From Chionoecetes opilio (Eukaryota > Arthropoda > Malacostraca > Decapoda > Majidae): 64,000 bases of DNA. The DNA is taken from assembly GCA_016584305.1 (NCBI GenBank), contig JACEEZ010010936.1, positions 62,001 to 126,000 on the forward strand. Reading direction: 5' to 3'. The translations under genes and the position numbers were made by a program. Positions 22,632 to 32,446 of the stretch are shown piece by piece; positions within the stretch are counted from its first letter, which is position 1, and the number at the start of each line of letters is the position of its first letter. The notes under the pieces are model-generated. The model saw nothing but the letters and a program-made list of their open reading frames with translations, had not been told where the DNA came from and did no database searches.

Positions 22632-23763
22632 GGACTAAATAAGCATTTTTACAGGGTTTATAATACCGAGTTTCGCGATCCGCGAGTTTCGCGATCCGCG
22701 AGTTTCGCGATCCGCGAGTTTCGCGCTATGCCTCCGGAAGAAAGCAAGTGCGGAACTCGGGAGGGTAGTGTACATCCTGGACTACTTTTCACCTTTCGTG
22801 GAAAATTATTCAAGGGCGAACAACCTTGATAATAAGTGTTTGTTGCTGATTGACAACGCTCCAGGTCATCCCACAACAATTGAAGATTCCTGCCCTAATG
22901 TCAAAGTTGTTTTTCTCCCTCCAAACACCACCTCAATCCTCCAACCTATGGATCAGGGTGTAATAGCCACTTTTAAGGCTTATTACACCAGGCGATGTAT
23001 GAGACAGCTTGTGACGGCGACGGAAGATGGCAAGATGTCGGTGAAGGAGTTTTGGAAGGCTTTTAAACATCAAGCAAGCTCTCAAATGAATTAAACTTTC
23101 GTGGGATGAAGTAACCTCCGCGAATATGAATGGAGTGTGGAAGAACCTGTGGCCTGAATGTGTGCATGGCTTCAAGGGTTTTTCTAGCTCAGCTTTGCCA
23201 ATTGTACACAAACAGATTGTCTCCCTGGCGAAAGATGCTGGCTTCAAGGAGGTGGATGAGGAAGATGTGCTTGGCCTCCTCGCCTCCCACACTCAGGAGC
23301 TGTCTGATGAAGAGCTCTTCGAAATGGAGAGGCACAACAAAAGCAAGGCAGCCCTGAAGTTGAAGATGCTCCAGTCACTAAGGCATTCACCACCAAACAA
23401 CTTAGTGAAATGATTGACGTTGGCAGACACCTTGCAGAAATGGCGGTGGAGTATGACCCTCAGTTAGACAGGGCTCTGGACTTCAAGGCCAACATCCTGG
23501 ATACACTGAGGAGATATGAAGAGCTCTACCAGCAAAAGAAGGCTAGTGCTTCCCAAATGAAGATCAGCCACTTCTTCAAGCCAAAATCTTCACCTACACC
23601 ACCTCCCTCCACCAGTGGTCCCTCCACCAGTGGTCCCTCCACCAGTGGTGCCTCCACCATCGAGCAGGACATGGATGATCCTGCACCGACATCTGCCAGC
23701 AGGGCCAGCACCGAGGATCTTTCCTCTTCCCCAAGTGATCAAGGGGAGGAGGAAGAACTCTAA
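20414..23763 (+). pseudogene. Tigger/pogo transposase, interrupted
   Basis: DDE transposase of the pogo/CENP-B family. Parts in order: PITLAEKLEIVKRHQRGERV (N-terminal HTH, ~20485), frameshift near 20572, RDPIMEKMERLLHAWLEGQN (CENP-B HTH, ~20670), GWLARFRKRASLHS, VFNLDETGLFWKKMPSRTYI (first catalytic D, ~21073), stop at 21171, T2b insertion at 21345-22770, LLLIDNAPGHP (second D, ~22845) and LPPNTTSILQPMDQGVIATF (third D, ~22920). Then a frameshift near 23068 and a stop near 23090. The tail has QMKISHFFKP, a PCNA-interacting (PIP) box as known in pogo transposase. Stop at 23763. Confidence 0.92.
21345..22770 (+). mobile_element. T2 TIR element, copy b, inside the Tigger transposase
   Basis: 1,426 bp, structure the same as T2a, TA at 21343-21344 and 22771-22772. 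Joining the flanks at one TA makes the interrupted catalytic-domain frame continue without a gap, so the insertion is precise and recent relative to the Tigger copy. The right end carries four consecutive CCGCGAGTTTCGCGAT-type units. Confidence 0.93.
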
Positions 23764-24101
23764 CCCAGTCATCCCTGGAAACGCAGTCACCGCTGTTTTC
23801 TCTCGAGCCTCGGAGAGAGAAAACAGGGACTCTCAGCTGGCTACGTGCCAGCTTCCTGTCTCCCCACACAACATTACCACTTGTGAGTATTATGCATGTT
23901 TTATGTTTAATTAATGTGCAGTTATGTTATTTTGTGTGCTATTTTCTCTTTCAGAATGCTTTTTCTACAGAATAGGTAGTACAGTGTGGGAATATAGACG
24001 CTGTGTGTTTGTTGTGTTTGCTATAGTTTATTTTAGCTTGAAAAACATGTTGTTGCTTTTTTTTTTTTTTTTTTTATAATTGATGGGGTCCTAGAACCAG
24101 G

Positions 24102-24243
24102 ATTTTTATAAGAGTTAATGGGCTGCATTAGTAGAAGCGAAATTGGATTAGCTTTCCATTGATATATTTCGTTTTCTGATAAATGAATTTGCACCATGCA
24201 TAAATTAGCATTAACTAAATAAATATCATCATCAATCGGGGTA
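24102..24243 (+). mobile_element. Fragment of palindromic element X
   Basis: Matches the arm sequence of the palindrome at 29947-32958 (AGCTTTCCATTGATATATTT, CACCATGCATAAATTAGC, ATCATCAATCGGG). It is the sequence that replaced the right end of the Tigger element. Confidence 0.65.
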
Positions 24244-24576
24244 TAAGCAAGCGCGCCACCCTCAGTACTCACTGATTGTGTAAGCGACTGGGCGAGGCTC
24301 TCTCCTCCGGCCTCCACTCCCGCACACCACAGTCACCGTTCCTCTCACGCACACAGCAGCTACAGATTATTATTACTACGTTTGCAGTGCTTAAACCGTG
24401 TATCAAACTGTGCGAATTGACTAGTCTTTAAGAATTGTAGACATGGGTAGACTGATTAAATATACTTTTCAAGCTCACAAGGTAGTGGTATATATCACTG
24501 GTGTAATAAGCCTGGAAGATCGCCACCAACCAGAGTTGTGATGTCCTTCCATTTGTGCCGCGGTATGTTATATATA
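24244..24576. other. No recognised feature
   Basis: Contains a CT/CA-rich stretch, then an ATG at 24443 with a 13-codon open frame (MGRLIKYTFQAHK) followed by GTAGTGG, a possible donor. I do not recognise it and claim no gene. Confidence 0.3.
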
Positions 24577-24763
24577 CACACAAACCTCGTTTTCCCGGAC
24601 TTATAGGGGGGAGCACTTGTCCGGGAACCGGGAAAGTCCGGGAATCGCAACAGTCCGATGCCATTACCCACCCCCGGACGTTTATCCTACTCTAGTATTT
24701 ACTCTCCGGCAACCGCCAATAACAACTACCCCGCTGCGGACTTTTACGTCCGCTGAGCATGCT

Positions 24764-25235
24764 GCCGCCTGGCGGAAGGCAGCAGAAAGTGTTCAATAGT
24801 CTCAAGAGACGTTCCTGCACCAGGGGCAGTGGGGTTTAGGGGACTAACGGAGGCTGTGCAGGTGAACTGTGAGTGTCGTGTGCCCAAATGTAAACAATAC
24901 GGCCGCTGAGCATGCTGCCACCTGGCGGGAGGCAGCAGAAAGTGTTCAATAGTCTCAAGAGACATTCCTGCACCAGGGGCAGTGGGGGTCAGGGGACTAA
25001 CGGAGGCTGTGCAGGTGAACCGTGAGTGTCGTGTGTCCAAATGTAAACAATACGACTGCTGAGCATGCTGCCACCTGGCGGGAGGCAGCATTAAGTGTTC
25101 AATAGTCTCAGAGATGTTCCTGCACCAGGGGCAGTGGGAATCAGGGGACTGACGGAGGCAGTGCAGGTGAACCGTGAGTGTCGTGTGCCCAAATGTAAAC
25201 AATACGACCGCTGAGCATGCTGCCACCTGGTGGGA
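24764..25235 (-). repeat. 153-bp tandem array, inverted copy
   Basis: Three units and part of a fourth, same unit as at 13372. Unit-specific variants (GGTTTAGG in the first, GGGGTCAGG in the second, GGGAATCAG in the third) recur in the same order in the damaged copy at 27735-28205. Confidence 0.85.
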
Positions 25236-25271
25236 GGCGCGGACACTGACCAGGAGTGACAGGAGACTCCA

Positions 25272-25764
25272 TACAGGATGGATATAGTGTTGTTAGAAAA
25301 AGTGCAGAGAAGGATGACCAAAATGATACAAGGGATGCGTAACTTTAGTTATGAGAGGAGATTGAAGTTATTAAAATTACACTCACTCGAGAGACGCAGA
25401 GTAAGGGGCGATCTGATAGAAGTTTTTAAGTGGATAAAGGGATTTAATAAAGGAGAGGTAGGAAAAGTTCTTACGGCTTTTAACCAGGGTAGAACAAGAA
25501 GTAACGGATTCAAGCTGGAAAAGCGTAGATTTAGAAAGGAAATAGGGAAAAACTGGTTCACAAATAGGGTGGTGAATGAGTGGAATGGTCTCAGTAGACA
25601 GGTAGTTAGTGCGGAGTCATTAGGGAGCTTTAAAGGGGAGCTGGATAAGTTCATGGATGGGGATGAAAGGTGGATGTAGGTAGTGTTAGGTGACAGGAAC
25701 TACCACGTGTAGGCCTCGCGGCCTCTTGTAGCTTCCTTATTTTCTTATGTTCTTATGTTCTTAT
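25272..25764 (+). pseudogene. LINE family B, 3' end insertion in T5b
   Basis: Severely 5'-truncated copy. It encodes YRRMDIVLLEKVQRRMTKMI-type sequence through LKLHSLERRRVRGDLIEVFK to the normal C-terminus (DGDERWM, stop at 25679), then the family 3' UTR and TTCTTATG repeats. The flanks GGAGACTC and GAGACGCTC suggest a short target duplication. The site is empty in the related copy at ~28230. Confidence 0.88.
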
Positions 25765-25935
25765 GAGACGCTCGAACCGCCGGACAACTTTGTCAATTTA
25801 TGAACAGGACCAGGCATTCTGACGTAAAAAAAAAAAAAAAAAAAAAAATTGTCCGGGACTCTGACATATCCCGGACCTCGGATTTTGTCCGGCAAATCCG
25901 ATACCCGGGAAATGGAGGTCCGTGAAATTGAGGTT

Positions 25936-26059
<124 letters not shown>

Positions 26060-26229
26060 TAAAACCCTTATAACTCGGCACGATAGGGGCTCCGGCCCTT
26101 GCCGAGTTATTCAATGTGCCGAGTTATGCAATGTCCTCCTCTGATATGGGTTATAAAAAATAAAAAAATAAAAAATAAATAAAAAATAAAAAATATTGTC
26201 AAAGCATAAAAACTACTTACCAGTGAACG

Positions 26230-26389
26230 GGTAGAATGTGCTGGATTTGATATCAAACTCAGCACAAATAGCACACATGGACGCACCTGCATCCATCCTT
26301 GCCAGTACTTTCACCTTTTCCTGCAGGCTCAGGCTCTTCAATTTCATTCCCTTCCTGCTGGAGACACCCTTGCGTGATGGAGCTGACAT
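26230..26389 (-). pseudogene. N-terminal HTH of a pogo-type transposase (T3), left copy
   Basis: Starts MSAPSRKGVSSRKGMK and continues LKSLSLQEKVKVLARMDAGA then CAICAEFDIKSSTFY. The pattern (EKVKVLxRxDAGxS, then EFxIxSST) is the N-terminal HTH of Tigger/jerky-like proteins. It runs into GTAAGT after about 54 codons. It probably represents the original transposase of family T3, otherwise lost. Confidence 0.65.
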
Positions 26390-26812
26390 CTTGATATACA
26401 GTACTGTATGATGTAATTCCAAAACACGTAAAATAGGTGGCAAAGTAAAGCAAAGGTCTGGTACCAGCGCGTAGGCTGAGCCGTGTTTTTGTCGTCCAAG
26501 CACCGTCTTGGATTACGAATCCCAATCCAATAACACTTGCTGAAGTGTGTGTTATACTACTTTGTGATATTGTTTGCAATGTTTTGCATTGATTATTATT
26601 TCGGCTCCTACCAAGCTTGTTGTGTTTTTTAAGCAGAAACCAATCCTTTTTTAATTTCGACAAAAAACGGAATTCGTATCCAAGACGGTGCTTTGACGAC
26701 ATAAACACGGCTCAGCAGCTGACAGCCTACGCGCTGGTTCCTGACCTTTGCTTTACTTTGCCACGTATTTTACGTGTTTTGGGATTACATCATACAGTAC
26801 TGTATTTCAAGA

Positions 26813-26961
26813 TGTCAGCTCCATCACGCAAGGGTGTCTCCAGCAGGAAGGGAGACTTCAATGAAATTGAAGAGCCTGAGCCTGCAGGAAAGGTCAAAAG
26901 GACAAAAATACTACTTTATGCGACTAAGGCTTTGCCGAGTGTAAGCAAAGAGATGCAGTTA
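26813..26961 (+). pseudogene. Inverted duplicate of the T3 HTH start
   Basis: Starts with the same MSAPSRKGVSSRKG, then diverges by small indels (EIEEPEPAGKVKR) that shift it out of the HTH frame. It points away from the left copy, so the two starts diverge from a shared duplicated 5' region. Confidence 0.65.
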
Positions 26962-27072
26962 TAACAGCAATATGCTGAGATACATTATTTTTTGCCGACT
27001 TTCTGTTTACATGTTCACACAAGAGGTTGTGAGGGCATGATATACCGAGTGAAAACCAAGCGATGCAATCTA

Positions 27073-27440
27073 GGGGAGGCGGTAGCAGAGTGGTTAGCGT
27101 CACCGAGTGGCGTTCTCGAAAACCCGAGTTCGATCCGAGTGAGACCCATAAATCCACTTGAAATCTTTCTGCACCATCGAGTGGCCTAAGAACACCCACA
27201 TGCCCTGTCCATTAACTCTACCTTCGACTGTGAGTGCATGGGAGGACACGGGGCGGCATGAGCCTCTAATCACAGGCGTCACTATAACAATCCTGCCTGC
27301 ACCACCACTGGCGAGGGCCAACCATCACAGCCCTCGAGTGAGCCTCCAGGGCCTACCATCGCACCCCTGGATGTAATAATAAAAAAAAAAAAAATAAATA
27401 AAAAAAAAAAAATAAAAAAAAAAAAAAAAAAAAAAAACTT
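27073..27440 (+). mobile_element. SINE-1, full length, inside T3b
   Basis: Head GAGGCGGTAGCAGAGTGGTT, B box GAGTTCGATCCG, full body, then a long A-rich tail with T interruptions (27378-27437). Confidence 0.88.
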
Positions 27441-27508
27441 TGTCTATGCCTTGCCGAGTTATATCAAATTCCGAGTTATACAGTGCCGAGTTATAAGGGT
27501 TTTACTGT

Positions 27509-27540
<32 letters not shown>

Positions 27541-27558
<18 letters not shown>

Positions 27559-28396
27559 TTTTTTTACGTTTGTCCTATAGCGCCGTAGCATGTGAACTCA
27601 AGCTCGATGGGTAGTTGGTCTCGCCGTGTGGCGCAGGCATTTTTCCCCGTATAGTGCCCCCCGTGAGTTCAGAGTGTTTTCTACTTTTTTTTCGCCCGCA
27701 TACACTACCGCTGCGGACTTTTATGTCCGCTGAGCATGCTGCCACCTGGCGGAAGGCAGCAGAAAGTGTTCAATAGTCTCAAGAGATGTTCCTGCACCAG
27801 GGCATGGGGTTTAGGGACTAACGGAGGCTGTGCAGGTGACTGTGAGTGTCGTGTGCCCAAATGTAAACATACGACCGCTGAGCATGCTGCCACCTGGCGG
27901 TGAGCAGCAGAAGTGTTCATAGTCTCAAGGCATTCCTGTACCATGGGCATGGTCAGGGGACTAACGGAGGTGTCAGGTGAACCGTGAGTGTCGTGTGTCC
28001 AAATGTAACATACGACTGCTGAGCATGCTGCCACCTGGCGGGAGGCAGCATAAAGTGTTACCATATCTCAGAACTGTTCTCTGCACCAGGGCAGTTGGGA
28101 ATCAGGGACTGAACGTCAGGCAGTGCAGGTGAACCGTGAGTGTCGTGCCTGCCCAAATGTAAACAATACGACCGCTTGAGCATGCTGCACCTGTTGGAGG
28201 CGCGACACTGACCGGGAGTGACAGATACGCTCGGACTACCGCCGGACACTTTGTCAATTTATGAACAGGACCAGGGCATTCCGACGTAAAAAAAAGGGAA
28301 AAAACAAGTCCGGGACTCTGACATATCCCGGACCTCGATTTTCTCCGGCAAATCCATAACTCTGAATGGAGTCCGTGAAATAGAGGTTTTGTGTAC
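27541..28396 (-). mobile_element. Indel-riddled SINE-1 and T5 array copy
   Basis: Poly-T and a damaged SINE-1 (27566-27690), then a copy of T5b from its GCTGCGGACTTTTA stretch through the three 153-bp units to the T5 end near 28392. Compared with T5b there are dozens of 1-2 base deletions and few substitutions. The LINE present in T5b is absent here. No clean left terminus was found. Confidence 0.75.
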
Positions 28397-28545
28397 TTGA
28401 TATATTATATATATATATATAATAATATATAATAATATATATACATATAAATATATACTATACTATCAGTATATTATATCTATATATATAAATATAAATA
28501 TAATATAATATATATATATATAATATATATATATATATATAAAAT

Positions 28546-28546
<1 letters not shown>
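28397..28546. repeat. Imperfect TA-rich tract
   Basis: About 150 bp of irregular TATATA/AATATAAT sequence between two repeats. Irregularity is greater than in the other TA tracts of the window. Confidence 0.85.
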
Positions 28547-28579
<33 letters not shown>

Positions 28580-28900
28580 TTTGTGCCTATAGCGCCTGTA
28601 GGCAGTGGTGACCCAAGGCTCGGATGGTAGGCTCTGGAGGTTCACTTGAGGGCTGTGATGGTTGGTCCTCGCCCGTGGTGGCGCAGGCAGTTTCTTATAG
28701 TGACGCCTGTGATTAGAGGCTCATGCCGCCCCCCTGTGTCCTCCGATGCACTCGCAATCGAAGGTAGAGTTGATGGGCAGGCATGTGGGTGTTCTTAGGC
28801 CACTCGACGGTTCAGAAAGGTTTTGGTTTTCTTCATGGATCGAGCTTGGGTCACCGAGAACGCCAGTCGGAGACGCTAACCGCTCCGCTACCGCCTCGCT
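28547..28900 (-). mobile_element. SINE-1, full length, minus strand
   Basis: Poly-T, body, then the inverse of the head: GATCGAGCTTGGGTCACC, CGGAGACGCTAACCGC, GCTACCGCCTC. The A- and B-box regions are both recognisable. Confidence 0.87.
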
Positions 28901-29565
28901 TATGGATCTATATTCCCTATTTTCTTACATTTTTCAATGTAATTAGGAATAGATCTAGAGTCCAACATATGGAGGACATAATCTGACAGATGAACACCAT
29001 CAATCACTTTCCCAGCCCTCAAAAAAAAGAGATTAGTAAGCGTGAGTGTACCGCGTTTACAGGGGAAGTAATGCCCTTTGTTTACATCACCGCACAGCCA
29101 CTGTCGGCCATGTGCCATGAGCCATGTGCTCGGGGTGGACCACTCGACCACCGCCTCTCCCAGCGGTGATCCAAAAGTGTCTTCTGTTGGTCTGTTTCCA
29201 TTTTCTTTGGCATATCATATAACTTTTAGCTTGTATGCATAGTATTAGTAAATCCTTTTGATGAATTCGCCATGGGTGATAATTTCCAGGACTGAAAAGA
29301 GCTTAAGATACGTGTTGACAGCCTAGTGGTAAATGATACGTCAACACTAGCAGATGATAGATGGCGCTGTTGGTGGCAATCGCGGCAATCTGCCGCCAAA
29401 AGGGGGAATGTAAACATACCAGCGTGAGGACAGATTACATAGTTGATATGAATGTCTTGTGGTATTTGAAATACTTGTAACAGGTAAGTACTGAGGAAGT
29501 ACTACAACATTCATCTTGGAAGACCATTAGTATTTTGGGGTGAGTCTTATAAGCCGTAAAATATG
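28901..29565 (-). mobile_element. T6-related sequence, right end present
   Basis: 29280-29420 is the inverse of a unit in T6a (ACGTCAACACTAGCAGATGA, GGCAATCTGCCGCC), and 29540-29565 (GTCTTATAAGCCGTAAAATA) is a T6 end. The stretch 28901-29280 holds nothing I recognise, and I could not place the left end. Confidence 0.55.
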
Positions 29566-29574
29566 GTACTACGC

Positions 29575-29691
29575 CTCGCACCGGACTAAATAAGCATTTT
29601 TACAGTGTTTTCAATACACGAGTTTCGCGATCCTCGAGTTTAGCGCTATGCCTTGTGAAGAAAGCAAGCGCGAAACTCGGGAGGGTACTGT
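29575..29691 (+). mobile_element. T2 right-end fragment
   Basis: CCGGACTAAATAAGCATTTT, repeated CGAGTTT motifs and GGGAGGGTACTG followed by TA. One end only. Confidence 0.75.
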
Positions 29692-29908
29692 AGCATTTTG
29701 TGCGACAGGAGCAGGCTTCCCCAATGTGACAATGTGTCAGTTTGTGGTGACACTCACGTAGATTTCTCTACTACCTCTTTTTTTTTCTTCTTTACCACAT
29801 TCCTCTTTCTGTTTAAGGATGCTTAACACACTGCTACTTGTCATTATTAGAGCTCATGGCACCCCGTGTATCCCAGCAAAAATACACAAATCATGCGCAG
29901 TATGTATA
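29692..29908. other. No recognised feature
   Basis: About 215 bp with no coding, repeat or TIR match that I can see. Confidence 0.4.
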
Positions 29909-30735
29909 CAGGGTCTAACACGAGTTTCTGCAAATATTGCTACATGGATAGATAACAGTAGAACTGGATGTGACACTCCGCAACTACGCACGATGGACGC
30001 TGCAGTACTGGCCCCATGGTCAGTCTGCTGGCCCATTCACTTGCTGCATATGACTATCATATACACTGGTTTATCAGTATATATGATCTACTGTAATCTT
30101 CGTAAATGTTTGTTCTATAATATTATCAAATAAAAAACAGTAAAACACGCTAAAAAAATGCCATTACGAGACTGAAGAAATATGCATGAACTTAATATTC
30201 ACTTCAACTCTTCGTCATTTAAAACTTTGCGAGTCAACTTTTATCATGAAGGGTATCAATAGAAGCGTAATTTTATTAGCTTTCCATTGATATATTTCGT
30301 TTTCTGATAAATGAATTACCACCATGCATAAATTAGCGTTAACTAAATAAATAAAATCATCAATCGGGTAATTTTCCCGATTGATGATATTTATTTACTT
30401 ATATATTTAGTTTTCTGATAAATGAATTAGCACCATGTATAAATTAGCGTTAACTAAATAAATAACCTCATCAATCGGGAAAATTATCCGATTGATGATT
30501 TTATTTATTTATTTAACGCTAATTTATGCATGGTTCTAATTCATTTATCAGAAAACTACATATATCAATGGAAAGCTAATCAAATTACGGTTCTATTGAT
30601 ACCCTTCATGATAAAAGTTGACTCATAAAGTTTTAAATGACGAAGAGTTGAAGTGAATATTAAGTTCATGCATATTTCTTCAGTCTCGTAATGGCATTTC
30701 TTTAGTGCGTTTTACTGTTTTTTATTTGATAATAT

Positions 30736-31370
30736 TGTTACGAAGGTCCTTGTTTGTTGGTACAAGCGAACAAGGGATGTGTCCTTCGTTTGTACCTTTG
30801 CGCCACGTCTCTCCTTCCCATTGGTGGGGAGGATCGTGGAGAATCTACGTGGGGCACCGCCAGGCTGACCCAAGCAGAGTAGGAAAGACCTCGATCCACG
30901 GCGGGTGGACTGGTGACGGCTGGGCCTTGCAGAGCGCCCTGAGAGGCCGCGCTCCCCTCGTCCTCCTGAAGGGGACGAGAGTTGCCTCGTACCGGCGGCG
31001 TAACACGGGCGAGAGAGACTGTGCATAAAGCGGGCGAGAGAGACTGTGCGTAACGCGGGCGAGAGAGACTGTGTTGTGTATCGCAGGCTACACAGTGTGT
31101 TGGGACACAGTGTTGAGACGGCGAGCGTGTACCCTGTGTTGTGGTGTTAAACTGTGCTGCGCGTAGTAAGTAATACGCAGGTGAGAGAGACAGTGAATTG
31201 TTGGCCTGCGTGCCTTGTAAATATTGTACAGTGGGTAGTGTAAATAAAAGCCGTGCACAGCACTAAAGGGTTTCCCTTCAGTCCTTCCCGTCCCCTCCAT
31301 TGTCCCGAGCCGTAAGTGTGTGACGAAGTTGAGGGTGGTGGATGACCCCCCCCCCCTTCGTTTCGTAACA
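30736..31370 (+). repeat. 5' LTR
   Basis: Begins TGTTACGAAGGTCCTTGTTT and ends TTTCGTAACA. It contains repeated GGGCGAGAGAGACTGTG units and ATAAAAGCCGTGCACAGCAC near 31245, a possible polyadenylation/TATA-type region. It lacks ~37 bp present in the 3' LTR (GGTGGCGGTTCGATGCGCGG). Confidence 0.88.
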
Positions 31371-31462
31371 TTAGTGTCAGGTAGTGGGGTCGTAGGCTTT
31401 GAAGAGATGGCGAGGCTGTGGGGGAAGGGACTCTGTGACTGCGCATCAAGGCGTCAGGCAAG

Positions 31463-32446
31463 ATGGCTGACCCTGCCGCCGCAGTAAGCAGCCCGACCAC
31501 GCTGGGTGACTTGGTGGAACTGCTGAAGCAGCAGTTCCAGGTCCAGGCCCAGCAGTTGGGGGCTCAAACGCGACAGGTGCTGGATGAGAACCACCAAGTG
31601 CTCATTAAGGAGCTGCAGAGCCTTACCGGCCACGGTATGGTTCACCCAGCGGCGATGGTTCACCCGGCGGCGGTGGTTCACCCGGCGGCGGTGGTTCACC
31701 CGGCGGCGGTGGTTCACCCGGCGGCGGTGGATCACCCGGAGGCGGTGGATCACCCGGAGGCGGTGGATCACCCGGAGGCGGTGGTTCACCCGGAGGCGGT
31801 GGATCACCCGGAGGCGGTGGATCTCCCGGAGGCGGTGGATCTCCCGGAGGCGGTGGATCTCCCGGAGGCGGAGGATCTCCCGGAGGCGGAGGATCTCCCG
31901 GAGGCGGAGGATCTCCCGGAGGCGGAGGATCTCCCGGAGGCGGAGGATCTCCCGGAGGCGGAGGATCTCCCGGAGGCGGAGGATCTCCCGGAGGCGGAGG
32001 ATCTCCCGGAGGCGGAGGATCTCCCGGAGGCGGAGGATCTCCCGGAGGCGGAGGATCTCCCGGAGGCAGAGGTGATGTCGTGGCGAGGTCGCCACTACTC
32101 ACGAAGGAGGGGACAGTGTTACGAAGGTCCTTGTTCGTTGGTACAAGCGAACAAGGGACGTGTCCTTCGTTTGTACCTTTGGGGCCTCGCCGGTGGCGGT
32201 TCGATGCGCGGGTCGAGCCGCTACGTCTCTCCTTCCCATTGGTGGGGAGGATCGTGGAGAATCTACGTAGGGCACCGCCAGGCTGACCCAAGCAGAGTAG
32301 GAAAGACCTCGATCCACGGCGGGTGGACTGGTGACGGCTGGGCCTTGCAGAGCGCCTTGAGAGGCCGCGCTCCCCTCGTCCTCCTGAAGGGGACGAGAGT
32401 TGCCTCGTACCGGCAGCGTAACACGGGCGAGAGAGACTGTGCATAA
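31463..32446 (+). CDS. Gag-like ORF with 18-bp repeat array
   Basis: MADPAAAVSSPTTLGDLVEL is followed by a helical Gln-rich stretch and, from 31637 to 32066, about 24 copies of a 6-residue unit. The units grade from VVHPAA through VDHPEA and VDLPEA to EDLPEA. The frame then reads into the 3' LTR, so the natural end of the protein is unclear. The short N-terminal part resembles the leading coiled coil of gag proteins. There is no zinc knuckle. Long frames on other strands here are products of the stop-free 18-bp unit. Confidence 0.6.
   Translation: MADPAAAVSSPTTLGDLVELLKQQFQVQAQQLGAQTRQVLDENHQVLIKELQSLTGHGMVHPAAMVHPAAVVHPAAVVHPAAVVHPAAVDHPEAVDHPEAVDHPEAVVHPEAVDHPEAVDLPEAVDLPEAVDLPEAEDLPEAEDLPEAEDLPEAEDLPEAEDLPEAEDLPEAEDLPEAEDLPEAEDLPEAEDLPEAEDLPEAEVMSWRGRHYSRRRGQCYEGPCSLVQANKGRVLRLYLWGLAGGGSMRGSSRYVSPSHWWGGSWRIYVGHRQADPSRVGKTSIHGGWTGDGWALQSALRGRAPLVLLKGTRVASYRQRNTGERDCA
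31637..32066 (+). repeat. 18-bp minisatellite with graded variants
   Basis: Unit type CCCGGAGGCGGAGGATCT. Variants are ordered along the array (CACCCGGCGG, then CACCCGGAGG, then CTCCCGGAGG with GTGG changing to GAGG). The 3' half is nearly homogeneous. Confidence 0.93.

Larger units (their letters stand above)
14118..24101 (+). mobile_element. Autonomous Tigger/pogo transposon (T1d), broken by nested elements
   Basis: The left end CAGGGAGGTCCCG at 14118 follows TA. Its 5' region runs to 14423, then from 18987 (CAATGATTCAGATGCGCAGA), and leads to a transposase reading frame at 20414-23763. The 3' UTR runs to about 24101, where it is cut in GGGGTCCTAGAACC, losing the last ~110 bp and the right terminus. 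Inserted elements: T1c at 14424, a mariner-like foldback at 19312 and T2b at 21343. T1c itself holds T2a, T1a and T1b. All of them use TA. Confidence 0.88.

Noticed and set aside
24443..24485. Possible first coding exon (MGRLIKYTFQAHK then a GT)
   Set aside because: Thirteen codons, no recognised homology and no second exon. The surroundings are repeats.
31454..32444. Large minus-strand frames (Gly-Asp-Pro repeats and Leu-Arg-Glu-Ile repeats) over the minisatellite
   Set aside because: The 18-bp unit has no stop in most frames, so long frames are automatic. Only the plus-strand frame has a plausible non-repeat N-terminus in the right place after the LTR.
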